From: Nemertoderma westbladi
Taxonomy: Eukaryota > Xenacoelomorpha > Nemertodermatida > Nemertodermatidae
Assembly: GCA_032718475.1 (NCBI GenBank)
Contig: JAUCBJ010008879.1
Coordinates: forward strand, 1 to 37,532
Direction: 5' to 3'
DNA: 37,532 nucleotides
Shown: one piece after another, positions 1-9,169 of the stretch
How positions within the stretch are numbered: the first letter of the stretch is position 1
Layout: every line of letters starts with the position of its first letter
The notes under the pieces: generated by a model
What the model was told of the DNA's origin: nothing
Databases searched by the model: none
The model's input: the letters and a program-made list of their open reading frames with translations, nothing else
Position numbers and translations under genes: made by a program

Positions 1-1336
1 CCCGAAACCCAATGTTCTTGATATACCGAAGGTAAGAGAGAAGGGTTACAGATAAACGATTGTGACTTATGTTAAAGTGGTTTGAAGTGAATCTAATGTT
101 ATTTGATAGACCCTACATGAGTCAGTCTGTGTTCCTTTTATATGTGACTAAAATCAGTGAAGATTGGCAGATTAGTGTGCAGTATTGTGCAGCATAGTGT
201 ATGAGTGAGTCTGTTAAAGAAGCAATTCCTAAAGAATGCGCCATATATGTGGATTATAATTAAGCCATATCGTTGCGAGTAGTTTAAGTCATAACTCTGT
301 TTATGTAGATAAAGCGCCACGTCCTAAAGGAACTGTTAATATTACCGAAGGTGAATAATATTGTCAGAGATTATATAATACTGTCAGTCGAATAATACAT
401 TAGGCTTACATAGCAATACAAATTAAACCGTCGAACCCAATCTCCCGGGAATATCCAGCGGGTGAATGGTCGCGCACGGATTGGTTTCGACTAGTGTAGT
501 GAATCAAATACTTGTCATAGACTAAAAAGCAGATTTATTATCTAGAAGACATTCTAATTTGGCGGGTTAAACTGCCAAAGGTCTGAAAGCGCGAACAATT
601 ATACCACATGTTTATTACATAAGGGCTAACCTACCTACCTCTATTTCATGGGAGATGTCTCATGAGTGCTGATATATTGAACTCTGGTGGTGGTGGATGG
701 TCAGCTCAGGCTGCACTGCACAGCATACGGCAGTGGGCAGTTGGCGCCCCCCTGCCTGCAGTGGTTAATTAGGCTCCCATTTCCAAGTAACAACTCAATA
801 TTTTACAGACTTCTACTAGAGAAAGGCTTGGCATTATTGGGTAATGAAATGAATGAGGCGGGCATAGAACAGGGTGTAGAGATGGAGCATGTCTCCATCT
901 ACATGTCTTCTTTGGACACAGGCCTGTGTGTGCAGGGATAATGTGAATTGTATCTGGTCTGGCGGGCTGGCACTAATGTAAATTCAACACAGTTTGCCTT
1001 GCCGGACGCCTGAGGGGACTTTTTCCCAATGTGCTCTTAAACCAACTGTCAATGGCCAAGTACCAGCCAACGTTTACAACCCCCCCCCCCCCCCCCACCC
1101 CTCTTGGTTTAATGCTATGCTGACTCGGGCATGCCTTTAGCTATTGTTTTGATTTCGTTGCTTATATTTTTTATTATAAAAATTTAATACCTACTGTTCT
1201 ATTTTTCTATTTTTTTATCACATCAATATAATTTTCTACCCTGGGGGGGCCCGCAGGGGCCCAGATCGTCAAGGGGGCCCGGGAATTTTCCCGAACAGAT
1301 GTATGGCCACCACGCCACTGATTGGATGGTAATACA
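1..1336. other. Gene-free left flank with a possible transposon end
   Basis: I recognise no protein or RNA gene here; the open frames are short and resemble nothing I know. There is a poly(C) run near 1081-1096. A GC-rich block at 1240-1320 ends in CACGCCACTG, which read backwards (CAGTGGCGTG) resembles a hAT-type terminus, but I could not find a matching left end or a duplicated target site. Bases 30-37 (AAG then GTAAGA) look like a good splice donor on the plus strand, so an exon from outside the window could end here; nothing else supports this. Confidence 0.4.
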
Positions 1337-2290
1337 TAGTGCTGCGAACTGAAATAAAATGATTTGTTTCGGTTTCAGTTCCAGTTTTAGTTTTAATAAA
1401 CACGTTCATTTTAGTTCAAGTTTCAGTTCCAAAAAAATAATTTCAGTTTTAGTTCATGTTTCAGTTCTAATAAACCTATTTATTTCAGTTCCAGTTCCAG
1501 TTCCCAAAAAAATATATAGTTTCAGTTCTATTTTCAGAAAGTTTTGCAAGTGTCTTGTTTACATACCGGTACATAACAAGCTGCCGTGGCCAATCGTGTG
1601 GTACCCAGTGATGGATCCGACTACCATTTATTAAATTTTTAATGAAAATAACCGGAATTTTTAGCTGCAAAAAGGTAATTGTTAGGTTTACAATTACGTA
1701 TTACTTGAAAATAAAATATATATTTGAGTACGGTAATTCAATTCCGAAAGGTGCTAAAATGGGTGCCAGGAACCCATCTCGAAAACTACTGGAGTTATTA
1801 AAATTTTTATTTGCATCATCTGAAAGAGGACCTAATTAAGTTAGGGCCAAGTACTTCCGACGTGCAAGACCTATTGTTTTATAGATTCTAACTAAGATAG
1901 ACCTATTTAACTGGCCCACTAAATTTAAGAACTTTGCAGCGATTTGGCTGTTCGTTTCTATAGTAGTAGGTCTTGCAACACAATAAAGCAAATTACATTT
2001 ATTTATTAAAGATTGAAATAGTATTTATTATGAACACTAAAAACGCGAATTTTAAATTTGTTTTTATTCCCAATTTATAGATCATACTTTCAGTTTTAAA
2101 TTTCTGGCAATTCAGTTCTAGTTCCAGTTCCAGTATTCCAAGATAACAAGTTTCAGTTCTAGTTTCAGTTTCAGTTTTAAAAAAATGAATGTTTCAGTTC
2201 TAGTTTCAGTTCCAGTTCACAAAAATTGCCAAAAACAATTTCAGTTCGATTTCAGTTCCAGTTCAATTTCAGTTTCAGTTCGCAGCACTA
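1337..2290. mobile_element. hAT-type MITE, 954 bp, intact ends
   Basis: The element begins TAGTGCTGCGAACTGAAA (1337-1354) and ends with its exact reverse complement (2273-2290). It is flanked by a perfect 8-bp direct repeat, GTAATACA, at 1329-1336 and 2291-2298. An 8-bp target-site duplication with short TIRs is the hallmark of the hAT superfamily. There is no transposase frame, so it is non-autonomous. About 200 bp at each end is packed with degenerate TTTCAGTTC or TTCCAGTT hexamer-like repeats, consistent with the subterminal repeats bound by hAT transposases. Confidence 0.9.
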
Positions 2291-2811
2291 GTAATACATA
2301 CATACACATATACAGTATACACATAACCACATCGTGTTTTTGAACGACTCAACTTTTCACAAGAACTACCCTGGCCTATTAATAGGCAGGTTCGTTATAA
2401 AAAAATTATAATAAATGAATTCTATATTACTGTAGGCCTACACACATATACTGTACATATTAATTCTATATCACACATATATACATATTAATTCAATTTA
2501 CACACATATACATTTATACATATTAATTTTCCAATCCTAAACAAATATGTCCAACCATAAGATAGTGGCAAATCGCATCCGTATATTGGTTATTGCGAAA
2601 AACACAGTAGAATTCGCATCATCCCTTTTAACCACAAACAAACTACGTCCATTTAATGTAGATACCTATTTTATACCTATTTGTATCAACTAAATAAATA
2701 TCTACATAACAACCAATTATAAGCCAACTTATAATATATTCAGCTACTATGTAGACTGGTGGACTAGGCCCTATATATGAAGGCTGTGTTAATAGGGGCC
2801 CCCTATGTGGT
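2291..2811. other. AT-rich spacer with CACACATATA repeats
   Basis: No gene is visible. Between about 2445 and 2532 a degenerate tandem motif of the form CACACATATA..CATATTAATTC occurs about three times. The rest is low-complexity AT-rich sequence. Confidence 0.5.
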
Positions 2812-3333
2812 CGGTGTTATGCAAAAGGTGTTAAGTGTTAAGAAAAGTGTTAAGTCACAAAAGTTCAATTTGAGATAATTGATGCAAAGTTTTTAACATC
2901 CTGTGTGTGATCGTTGTAGTATTATTCAGATACTGTTGTGTTTTTATAAGAAAACATTTATGAAAATTAAAGTATTTTTCATGTTAGTGTGCAGAATGTG
3001 GCTTATTAACACTTTTGGAAAACTTACAGTATATTTGGCAAAACGTTAAATTGTCAAAAGGTGTCATAATGTAGGCCTACTTGCAAAAAGATGTCAAGCC
3101 ACACAATTATTATGTGGATTAAATCTTTTTTGCAATATTATTTGTGGTTTAACACTCTTTGACTAAATCACAAATCCGGATTGTGGCTTAACTTTCTTGT
3201 ATTTTTAAGGCATTTCTTCGTGTTATTGTGCAATAGGATCTCATAATTAGGTAGATTACACTTTCCTCTATCGAATGATACCAAAAACTCAATTTCGACA
3301 AAATGTGGGATAACACCCTTTTGCATAACACCG
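2812..3333. mobile_element. Terminal-inverted-repeat element, about 520 bp, family unknown
   Basis: The left end CGGTGTTATGCAAAAGG (from 2812) is mirrored on the other strand by the right end ending at 3333; the right copy then carries one extra G before the shared GTGTTA. The inner arms are degenerate and rich in GTGTTAAG and GTCACA motifs. If the true ends lie one base further in, both flanks carry GTC, a possible 3-bp duplication, but this is too short to be convincing. There is no transposase frame, so this is probably a MITE of a superfamily I cannot assign. Confidence 0.65.
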
Positions 3334-5515
3334 TCCATGTGATACTTGCATGGATTTTATGGATGGAACTAGATACTCGGACAGAGTTACAGTACTTGCT
3401 GGTAGAGACTAGTAACAGAATGCAATAAATCGGTGACAATATTGAGTTGATGTGAGTCCGGTTGGTAATAACATTTTCGTGCGGCCAACAAAAGTGGGTT
3501 TCAACACATAAATGACCTATCTTACAGTAGTGTTAAAAGCTTGCCCCCCCCCCCCCCCCGCCCGCAACGCCACGGGGGACTGTAACCGGTCTGCAGTTCG
3601 CCAGTCAGCCGCTAGAGGGCGAATGTGCTAGAGGGCATGTTTGAATGTGTCAACCTTCTCCCATCTCCGTGACCTTTATCCGTTTAAGCTGAAATCTTGG
3701 CAGATATGTACTAGACCATCAGCTATGTCTTGCAAAGGAGGCTAATCCGTCTGGAAACTCCAGTCTACCGCAAGTAAGAGTGTGAAATGTCTGAAGGTAT
3801 AAACCACCTCCGTCATTTTAATCCGTTTAAGCTTAAACTTGGCATATGTACAAGAAAATCAACAGCACCTTTGAGCGACGCTGCTCAATCTTTACTTCTA
3901 AAGTTTATGGCTAGAGGGCGAACTAGTTAGTAGCTTTGTTACTTGCAATTAAATTAACGCTAATTAAGTTTTTTAACGCTAATTAATTAATTAAGTTAAT
4001 TAAATTAACAAATTAACGCAAACTGAACAATTCACTCATTGCTATTTTGGGGAAGGCGGTTTTCATATATCTAATGCCGATTTGTACACTTTCTTATATA
4101 GGCTCTCGTGCTGCGCGAAGGCCCCACAACGTGTTAGCAGCTTGCCATAAAATTAACATAAATATAATTAACCAACAAATGAAAATTCTTATTACAATTA
4201 TTATTAGCCCATCAAATATCATTTAGAAGCACTAAAATAAACAAAAATAAAGAGATAGAGACTCCTACATGGATCGATCGCCCAAAGTAAAATCAGACTT
4301 TAGGTTTAAAAATATTCACTCGGAACTTTAAACATTGATATAAACAACTGGTTGGACATAGTGTATGTTATGTAGCATTTTATACTTAGGTTATTTACGT
4401 ATTTCCTAGTGATTTACGTATTTCCTTGCTCCTTTCCCTTAATTAACAATTTAACATTGAAGCGAGATATTAATTCGTCGAGATGGTATTTGCGATTCTT
4501 AGTACAAGAAAGGAAGTACGTAGAGGTAAGTAGTGTAATCAATTCTAGAATACACAATCGCCACATTGAAACATGGGACATTACTAGCAATATAAAGTTC
4601 CATAAATCATAAAAAGTGAACTTATTAACCTATAAACCAGATTAAGGTCCAACACACAACAACAATCAATTATTGGATTACAAAATCAACTACACTGTGA
4701 GGTAAGCACTGGATAATCATATTTATTGCACCACAAACCCGTGAATAAAAGTATGAAATGGACGACGAATAAGAAAAAAACAGAGTTTAAATCACAAAAA
4801 TTGGACATACAGCAGGACAACGATACCGGTACGCTGGTCATATATTATTTGTAGGACTACCTGAATGTATTGTATATGTTCTATTGCAAAGTTCTGTCAT
4901 TCGTCACGAAATTAGCCCGTGAACAATAGCAGATTTTCACTTTTCAGTCGAAAATGTACTGGATTTTTATATATTAATAATTTTGATTTTTTTTAAATTT
5001 TCCCTTCTTAAGTATTTTACAGCGCTTATTTCTGTCTGTATAACCTGTACAGACTGATACTAATCGTTTATTATTTTGGTTACTTCATATTTAATTTCCT
5101 TCAATCAATATAAAACGTATCCAATACAGATACATCATAATATAGGAAATGGTGTATTATCTTTTGACGCTGGTTGATTTCTAATAGCGGGTGCCAGTGG
5201 TCACAATCAGCCCTTCTGTAATCTGGGTTTTCTGTAATCTGTATTCTTCACATGGGGATAAACTGCAATGTGAAATATAACAGAAGAAAAACTGATATAC
5301 TTCACATGGGCCACGAAATTAGGTTGTGGTCTCAATTAGGAATGAAAAAAATAATATAATATACAATGAAATAAAGTAAAGATTGAAAACCTCTCACAGA
5401 TTTTTGTAATTTTTAGCCAAAAGTTTAATACAATATAAAAATAAATTTCAGTCACGAGAAAAAATTAAATTCAGGTTATTGATTGGTTTTAAGTTTTTGA
5501 ATTCAATTCTACTAT
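3334..5515. other. Gene-free intergenic region with degenerate repeats
   Basis: No coding region is recognised. A poly(C) run at about 3543-3558 precedes CGCAACGCCAC, similar to hAT-like ends elsewhere in the window. GCTAGAGGGC occurs three times (3611, 3627, 3910). Two diverged copies of a segment of about 60 bp, each with ATCCGTTTAAGCT, lie at about 3661-3730 and 3810-3870. From 3950 to 4020 the sequence is TTAATTAA-like simple DNA. A copy of an interspersed repeat lies at 4429-4495. The rest up to the ADAD-like gene is AT-rich without clear structure. Confidence 0.5.
4429..4495 (+). repeat. Interspersed repeat copy (ATTAATTCG..GATGG family)
   Basis: This segment contains TTTCCCTTAATTAACAATTT and then GATATTAATTCGTCGAGATG followed by TATTTGCG. 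A closely related sequence occurs at 36607-36690 and a fragment at 25477-25502, just past the end of the giant minisatellite. Three copies in 37 kb indicate a dispersed family, probably part of a DNA transposon end. Confidence 0.65.
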
Positions 5516-5520
5516 TTATT
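5515..5520 (-). terminator. Poly(A) signal AATAAA overlapping the ADAD-like stop codon
   Basis: On the minus strand the last codons read CAA TAA, followed at once by ATAG, so AATAAA overlaps the stop codon. If used, the 3' UTR would be only a few tens of bases. Another AATAAA lies about 450 bp further downstream (near 5067) and may be the real one. Confidence 0.4.
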
Positions 5521-7144
5521 GAAACTCATTCAAATTCTTCGGTTTATGAATCCAAGGTCCGTAACCTTTACTTCTCATATGTTCCTCAAATTCCTCCTTA
5601 GCTTTATTATAGGCGGTACATTGAGCCTTTACTTCCCGGTAGGTGCGACACTGAACAACAGATGGCACCCCACCTCGAGGCAGCACCTCCCAGAAGCGAC
5701 AGAACAACGCGGCGGCGCTCAACCTACTCCCCGGGGTGTCCCCGGTACCGCAGTACGGAGACAGCTGGTGTCTCCTACCGGTCTCCGGATCTACAATCTC
5801 CGTCTCAACGTCCCCCATCGTCCAGTTGATACTGAAACGCGAACTGCACGGGATATCTAGGTCGCAACACTCGGAACGCCTGCCCAGGATGTTGTAGGAC
5901 AGATTGTAACCCGCGGGTAGACGATTCACAAAGTCCGTATCCACGCGGCAGCACAGAGCGCGGGCTAAGTGACCGTGGTCGTAACGGGACCCCAATGTAA
6001 CTGAATGGAGGTAGACCGGCTGCAGTACTAGACTTAGTAACGCGCCTTGGACACCAACGATGTTCCACAGAAGGAGTTTATCGCTGTCGGACATTCGATA
6101 ATCATTTCCGACGACTCTACGGGACTCACGAACTTGATTACCGCCAATCTTGACGGTGAGCGGCCCGCCGACAGAGAAATCGGCATGCATCTCGCCGCTA
6201 TCCATTAGGTCGATGTCATCTCGACTAAGAGGACCATCTACGGCGGAATGCAGCGGAATAAACCTGTCAGCATCACCCTGCGGGCAAACATTAGTAAACA
6301 GGTGGAATAGAACATCTTCCTTTAATGAAAGCAACTTACCCTCAGAGGTTCTCTCGAAGATGCTATTCTTATTGTCATAAAACTTATCTAATTCGTCGTA
6401 TAAGAATCGTATAAACGATCTGCGAGCGATAACTATAGCGGAAAGATCGATTAAAGCGCTGCCATTGGTTGTTGTCATAGCAGCAGGTGAAGATGGTCCG
6501 TTTCCGGTACCAATAGCGACTACTTCCGGGCCCCTGGAGGAGCCTCTCTTCATTAGAATAATAGCATAAACCGGAGACATAAGAGTGGACAAATCTTCTG
6601 GGATCGAATAGTTGCCTAGCTCGAACATAGCCGTGTCTGCCATCTTACCAAGCTCATCGCATTCGCTTTCCTCTACATATTGTTTATCTAATAATGGAGG
6701 GGGCGGTCTTGGGGCCACTGGGTAGCTGGCGACCACTCTAGGAGCGGCACGAGGAAGTTCCGCGTTGGCGAGTGGCAATTCCTGATAGATTTTGTCGTGG
6801 TAAAGCGCCTCGCCTTGTTGTATACCGAGGAGGGATTCCATTGCGTGCACAGCTGCCAGCCGCTTAGCCTCCTTCTTATTAAGCGCCGAGCCCTGTCTAT
6901 ATCGCTGCTCACCTACCACAGCACTAAAAGCAAACATTCCGAAAGAAGAACCTTCCCCTTGGAACGATTCCGTTACATAAGCGAGAGTAAATCGCATTTT
7001 CTGGCAGTACTCGTGCAGACACGCCACTGCGTTCTTTTCGTTCGATTTGAATTTCGCAATAAATTCCGCGTTTATGCCACCGACTGCTGGGCGTTTCGCA
7101 TTAGCGTACGTATCTTCCGTGCAGATTGCAACCGGGGTGCACAT
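5516..7144 (-). CDS. ADAD (TENR)-like protein: dsRBD plus inactive adenosine-deaminase domain
   Basis: This is one open frame of 542 codons. The start is firm: ATG at 7144 sits in a good Kozak context (CCACCATG), with an in-frame TGA 12 bp upstream (7154-7156). Residues about 23-107 form a double-stranded RNA-binding domain ending in the typical basic helix (GSALNKKEAKRLAAVHAMESL). Residues about 185-540 are an ADAR-type deaminase domain, recognisable from IARRSFIRFLYDEL, WNIVGVQGALLS and the C-terminal GYGPW. Catalytic residues are missing. The ADAR His-Ala-Glu triad is Ser-Ala-Ile (235-237), and the second zinc Cys (SCSDK in ADARs) is Asp353 (MSDSDK). The first zinc Cys may survive as Cys287. 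This is the pattern of the vertebrate ADAD1/ADAD2 family, germ-cell RNA-binding proteins without editing activity. Human ADAD1 is of similar length but multi-exonic, so the lack of introns here is notable. Editing activity is very unlikely. Confidence 0.9.
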   Translation of the reverse strand: MCTPVAICTEDTYANAKRPAVGGINAEFIAKFKSNEKNAVACLHEYCQKMRFTLAYVTESFQGEGSSFGMFAFSAVVGEQRYRQGSALNKKEAKRLAAVHAMESLLGIQQGEALYHDKIYQELPLANAELPRAAPRVVASYPVAPRPPPPLLDKQYVEESECDELGKMADTAMFELGNYSIPEDLSTLMSPVYAIILMKRGSSRGPEVVAIGTGNGPSSPAAMTTTNGSALIDLSAIVIARRSFIRFLYDELDKFYDNKNSIFERTSEGKLLSLKEDVLFHLFTNVCPQGDADRFIPLHSAVDGPLSRDDIDLMDSGEMHADFSVGGPLTVKIGGNQVRESRRVVGNDYRMSDSDKLLLWNIVGVQGALLSLVLQPVYLHSVTLGSRYDHGHLARALCCRVDTDFVNRLPAGYNLSYNILGRRSECCDLDIPCSSRFSINWTMGDVETEIVDPETGRRHQLSPYCGTGDTPGSRLSAAALFCRFWEVLPRGGVPSVVQCRTYREVKAQCTAYNKAKEEFEEHMRSKGYGPWIHKPKNLNEFQ

Positions 7145-7156
7145 GGTGGAAACTCA

Positions 7157-7978
7157 CAACTGTCTGACAGTAGTTGGAAGTAATACGTAATTACGTAATT
7201 ACGAAGGCCTTCGATGCAATTAATAGCTATCAATACCGATAATGAATGAATACTGAAAAGGCCCAAAGGTTCCGGTTACCGGAAATGCGGTTAGCAAGGT
7301 ACCGGTACTGTTTACTGACTGACTGCTAGTTAGTTGCATATGGAAGTTCTAGGCTATCTGACATTCTAGGCTATCGGACATCTGATAAGTAAGCGGTAAC
7401 TGGTGGTGCTTAGATCGTATATTTGAACGTTTAATCAGTTAATAGATGCCACTACATGTGGGATGTGGGATGTCTCTTTCTCCTGCATAAAATTATCTTT
7501 TAAAGTTACAGTAAGTCGATGCATCAAACGTTGAATTGTCATTGTAGACAGAATCACATTGAGGTTTTCCTTGCAAAGTTTCCTAATATAGTCATACGAA
7601 TAGCCGTGATTAAAATCATTTCCTTATGATAATTACATTTAAATTACGAAATTAAATCACGAAAATTACATAACAAAAAAACGTTGAAAAAAATGTTGAA
7701 TCAGCAATTCAACATTGGGCTAGTTCATTATACATTTATAATAATTACAACATGTAAACAGTTGTTAAAAATAAAAATGATAAAAATACTTTCGAAAAGA
7801 ATGAAAAAATACTTAAATATTCGAAAAAGTAGTAAATGGCCGGAAATCACCACCGTATACTATAGACAGCAACCAATGTTATTCCTAATTAACACTTTAA
7901 GGGGACCAGCCCTCCGTCAAAATTCCATGTAATTCACTATTAACACAAAGGTACATTTATCTCGAGATTGGCCAAACG
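7157..7978. other. 5' flank of the ADAD-like gene, no other gene seen
   Basis: This AT-rich region lies between the ADAD-like start and the minisatellite. It has a short palindromic stretch ACGTAATTACGTAATTACG (about 7184-7202) and small direct repeats (TTCTAGGCTATC twice near 7347-7376). TACTGTCAGACAG just upstream of the ATG could act as a 3' splice acceptor if a non-coding first exon exists. I see no clear TATA box. Confidence 0.4.
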
Positions 7979-8036
7979 GACAGGGGCGGAGTACAGAGAG
8001 TTACAGAGAGTACATGAACTTCCGTTGGGTGACAGG
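7979..8036 (+). repeat. Left-edge stub of the 42-bp minisatellite
   Basis: This 58-bp stretch begins GACAGGGGCGGAGTACAGAG and ends GAACTTCCGTTGGGTGACAGG, clearly one divergent unit of the array that resumes at 8879. It carries an internal duplication of TACAGAGAG. A divergent edge unit is typical of arrays homogenised by unequal exchange. It is separated from the main array by the MITE at 8037-8878. Confidence 0.85.
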
Positions 8037-8878
8037 CAGGGTCGAATTTAGAGTTGTCGGTGGCCTGGGGCCGGGTCAGTGGTGGGGGGCCTGGGTCTGG
8101 TCTCTACTGTATGGGGTTTGCACATACGGCGCCGAGCACTTCTCACAGACTATACAATACAACTCAATATAAGTCACATTTTCTCTCGTTTTCATTACCC
8201 CAACTTTTCAATCTATTTATTGCAAAATATCCTTCAAAGAAACCTGAATGTAGATGTAAATATATTAGTAGGGATGTGAGTCATGAAATGTTTGGAAATT
8301 TCCGTAAATTTCCTATACATTTTTCTGGAAATTTCCTATACATTTTCCGGAAATTTCCTATTTTATTAATTACTTTATTTAGCACATTCTGAAAACATAT
8401 AGTAAAACACAAGTAAACACAACTAGAAACAACTGCTTACTCTAACTGCTAACAAGTGGTTCGTTGTCTTGTCTCTTGTGGTTGTAACTACGGATGAAGT
8501 ATACTTTTCCGGAAATTTCCTTTTCAGGAAAACTCACATCCCTATATATTAGACGTGGAAAGTATAAATTTGAAGCATGTTCCTGTTTATATCAGTACAA
8601 AAATATCTGACCAAAAAATGCAAGAATCGAAAGTGAAAAAAGTATAATTTCATAAGATACAAAAATATTTACTGTTTTTCACACGAACTTTTTGTTTTTG
8701 TTTTTAATTTATTTTGGGAAAAATAAGTGGCAAAATTCAAAATTGCTATGTTCTGTTTCAGTTCGGTTCCGGTTCGGCTCCTCTATAGTTCGGTCAATCG
8801 GTATAGTTGTGGGATCGTGGTGGGGGGACTGGGGCCTCGGCCACTTCCCCCCCCCCCCCCCCCATAAATACGGCCCTG
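8037..8878. mobile_element. hAT-type MITE (842 bp) inserted in the minisatellite
   Basis: The left end CAGGGTCGAATTTA (8037-8050) and the right end TAAATACGGCCCTG (8865-8878) are inverted repeats matching at 12 of 14 positions. Both begin CAGGG, as many hAT ends do. The flanks are a perfect 8-bp duplication, GTGACAGG, at 8029-8036 and 8879-8886, and that sequence is part of the 42-bp array unit. The right end carries a poly(C) tract (about 8847-8863). No transposase is present. A second element is nested inside. Confidence 0.9.
8269..8544. mobile_element. Nested hAT-type MITE, 276 bp
   Basis: Perfect 13-bp TIRs, TAGGGATGTGAGT (8269-8281) and its complement (8532-8544), are flanked by a perfect 8-bp duplication, TATATTAG, at 8261-8268 and 8545-8552. 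Inside, the palindrome GGAAATTTCC and close variants occur repeatedly near both ends (about 8293-8360 and 8509-8522), as expected for subterminal transposase-binding repeats. It lies wholly inside the 842-bp MITE, so it is the younger insertion. Confidence 0.92.
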
Positions 8879-9169
8879 GTGACAGGGGCGGAGTACAGAG
8901 AGTGTGAGAACTTCAGCTGGGTGACAGGGGCGGAGTACAGAGAGTGTGAGAACTTCAGCTGGGTGACAGGGGCGGAGTACAGAGAGAGTGAGAACTTCCG
9001 CTGGGAGACAGGGGCGGAGTACAGAGAGTGTGAGAACTTCAGCTGGGTGACAGGGGCGGAGTACAGAGAGTGTGAGAACTTCAGCTGGGTGACAGGGGCG
9101 GAGTACAGAGAGAGTGAGAACTTCCGCTGGGAGACAGGGGCGGAGTACAGAGAGTGTGAGAACTTCAGC

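Noticed and set aside
731-770. CAGTGGGCAGTTGGCGCC as the left partner of the hAT-like end at 1320
   Set aside because: It is not a good inverted match to the right end, and the flanks do not share an 8-bp duplication.
687-941. 84-codon plus-strand frame
   Set aside because: No recognisable similarity, start context or neighbouring exon; similar frames are expected by chance.
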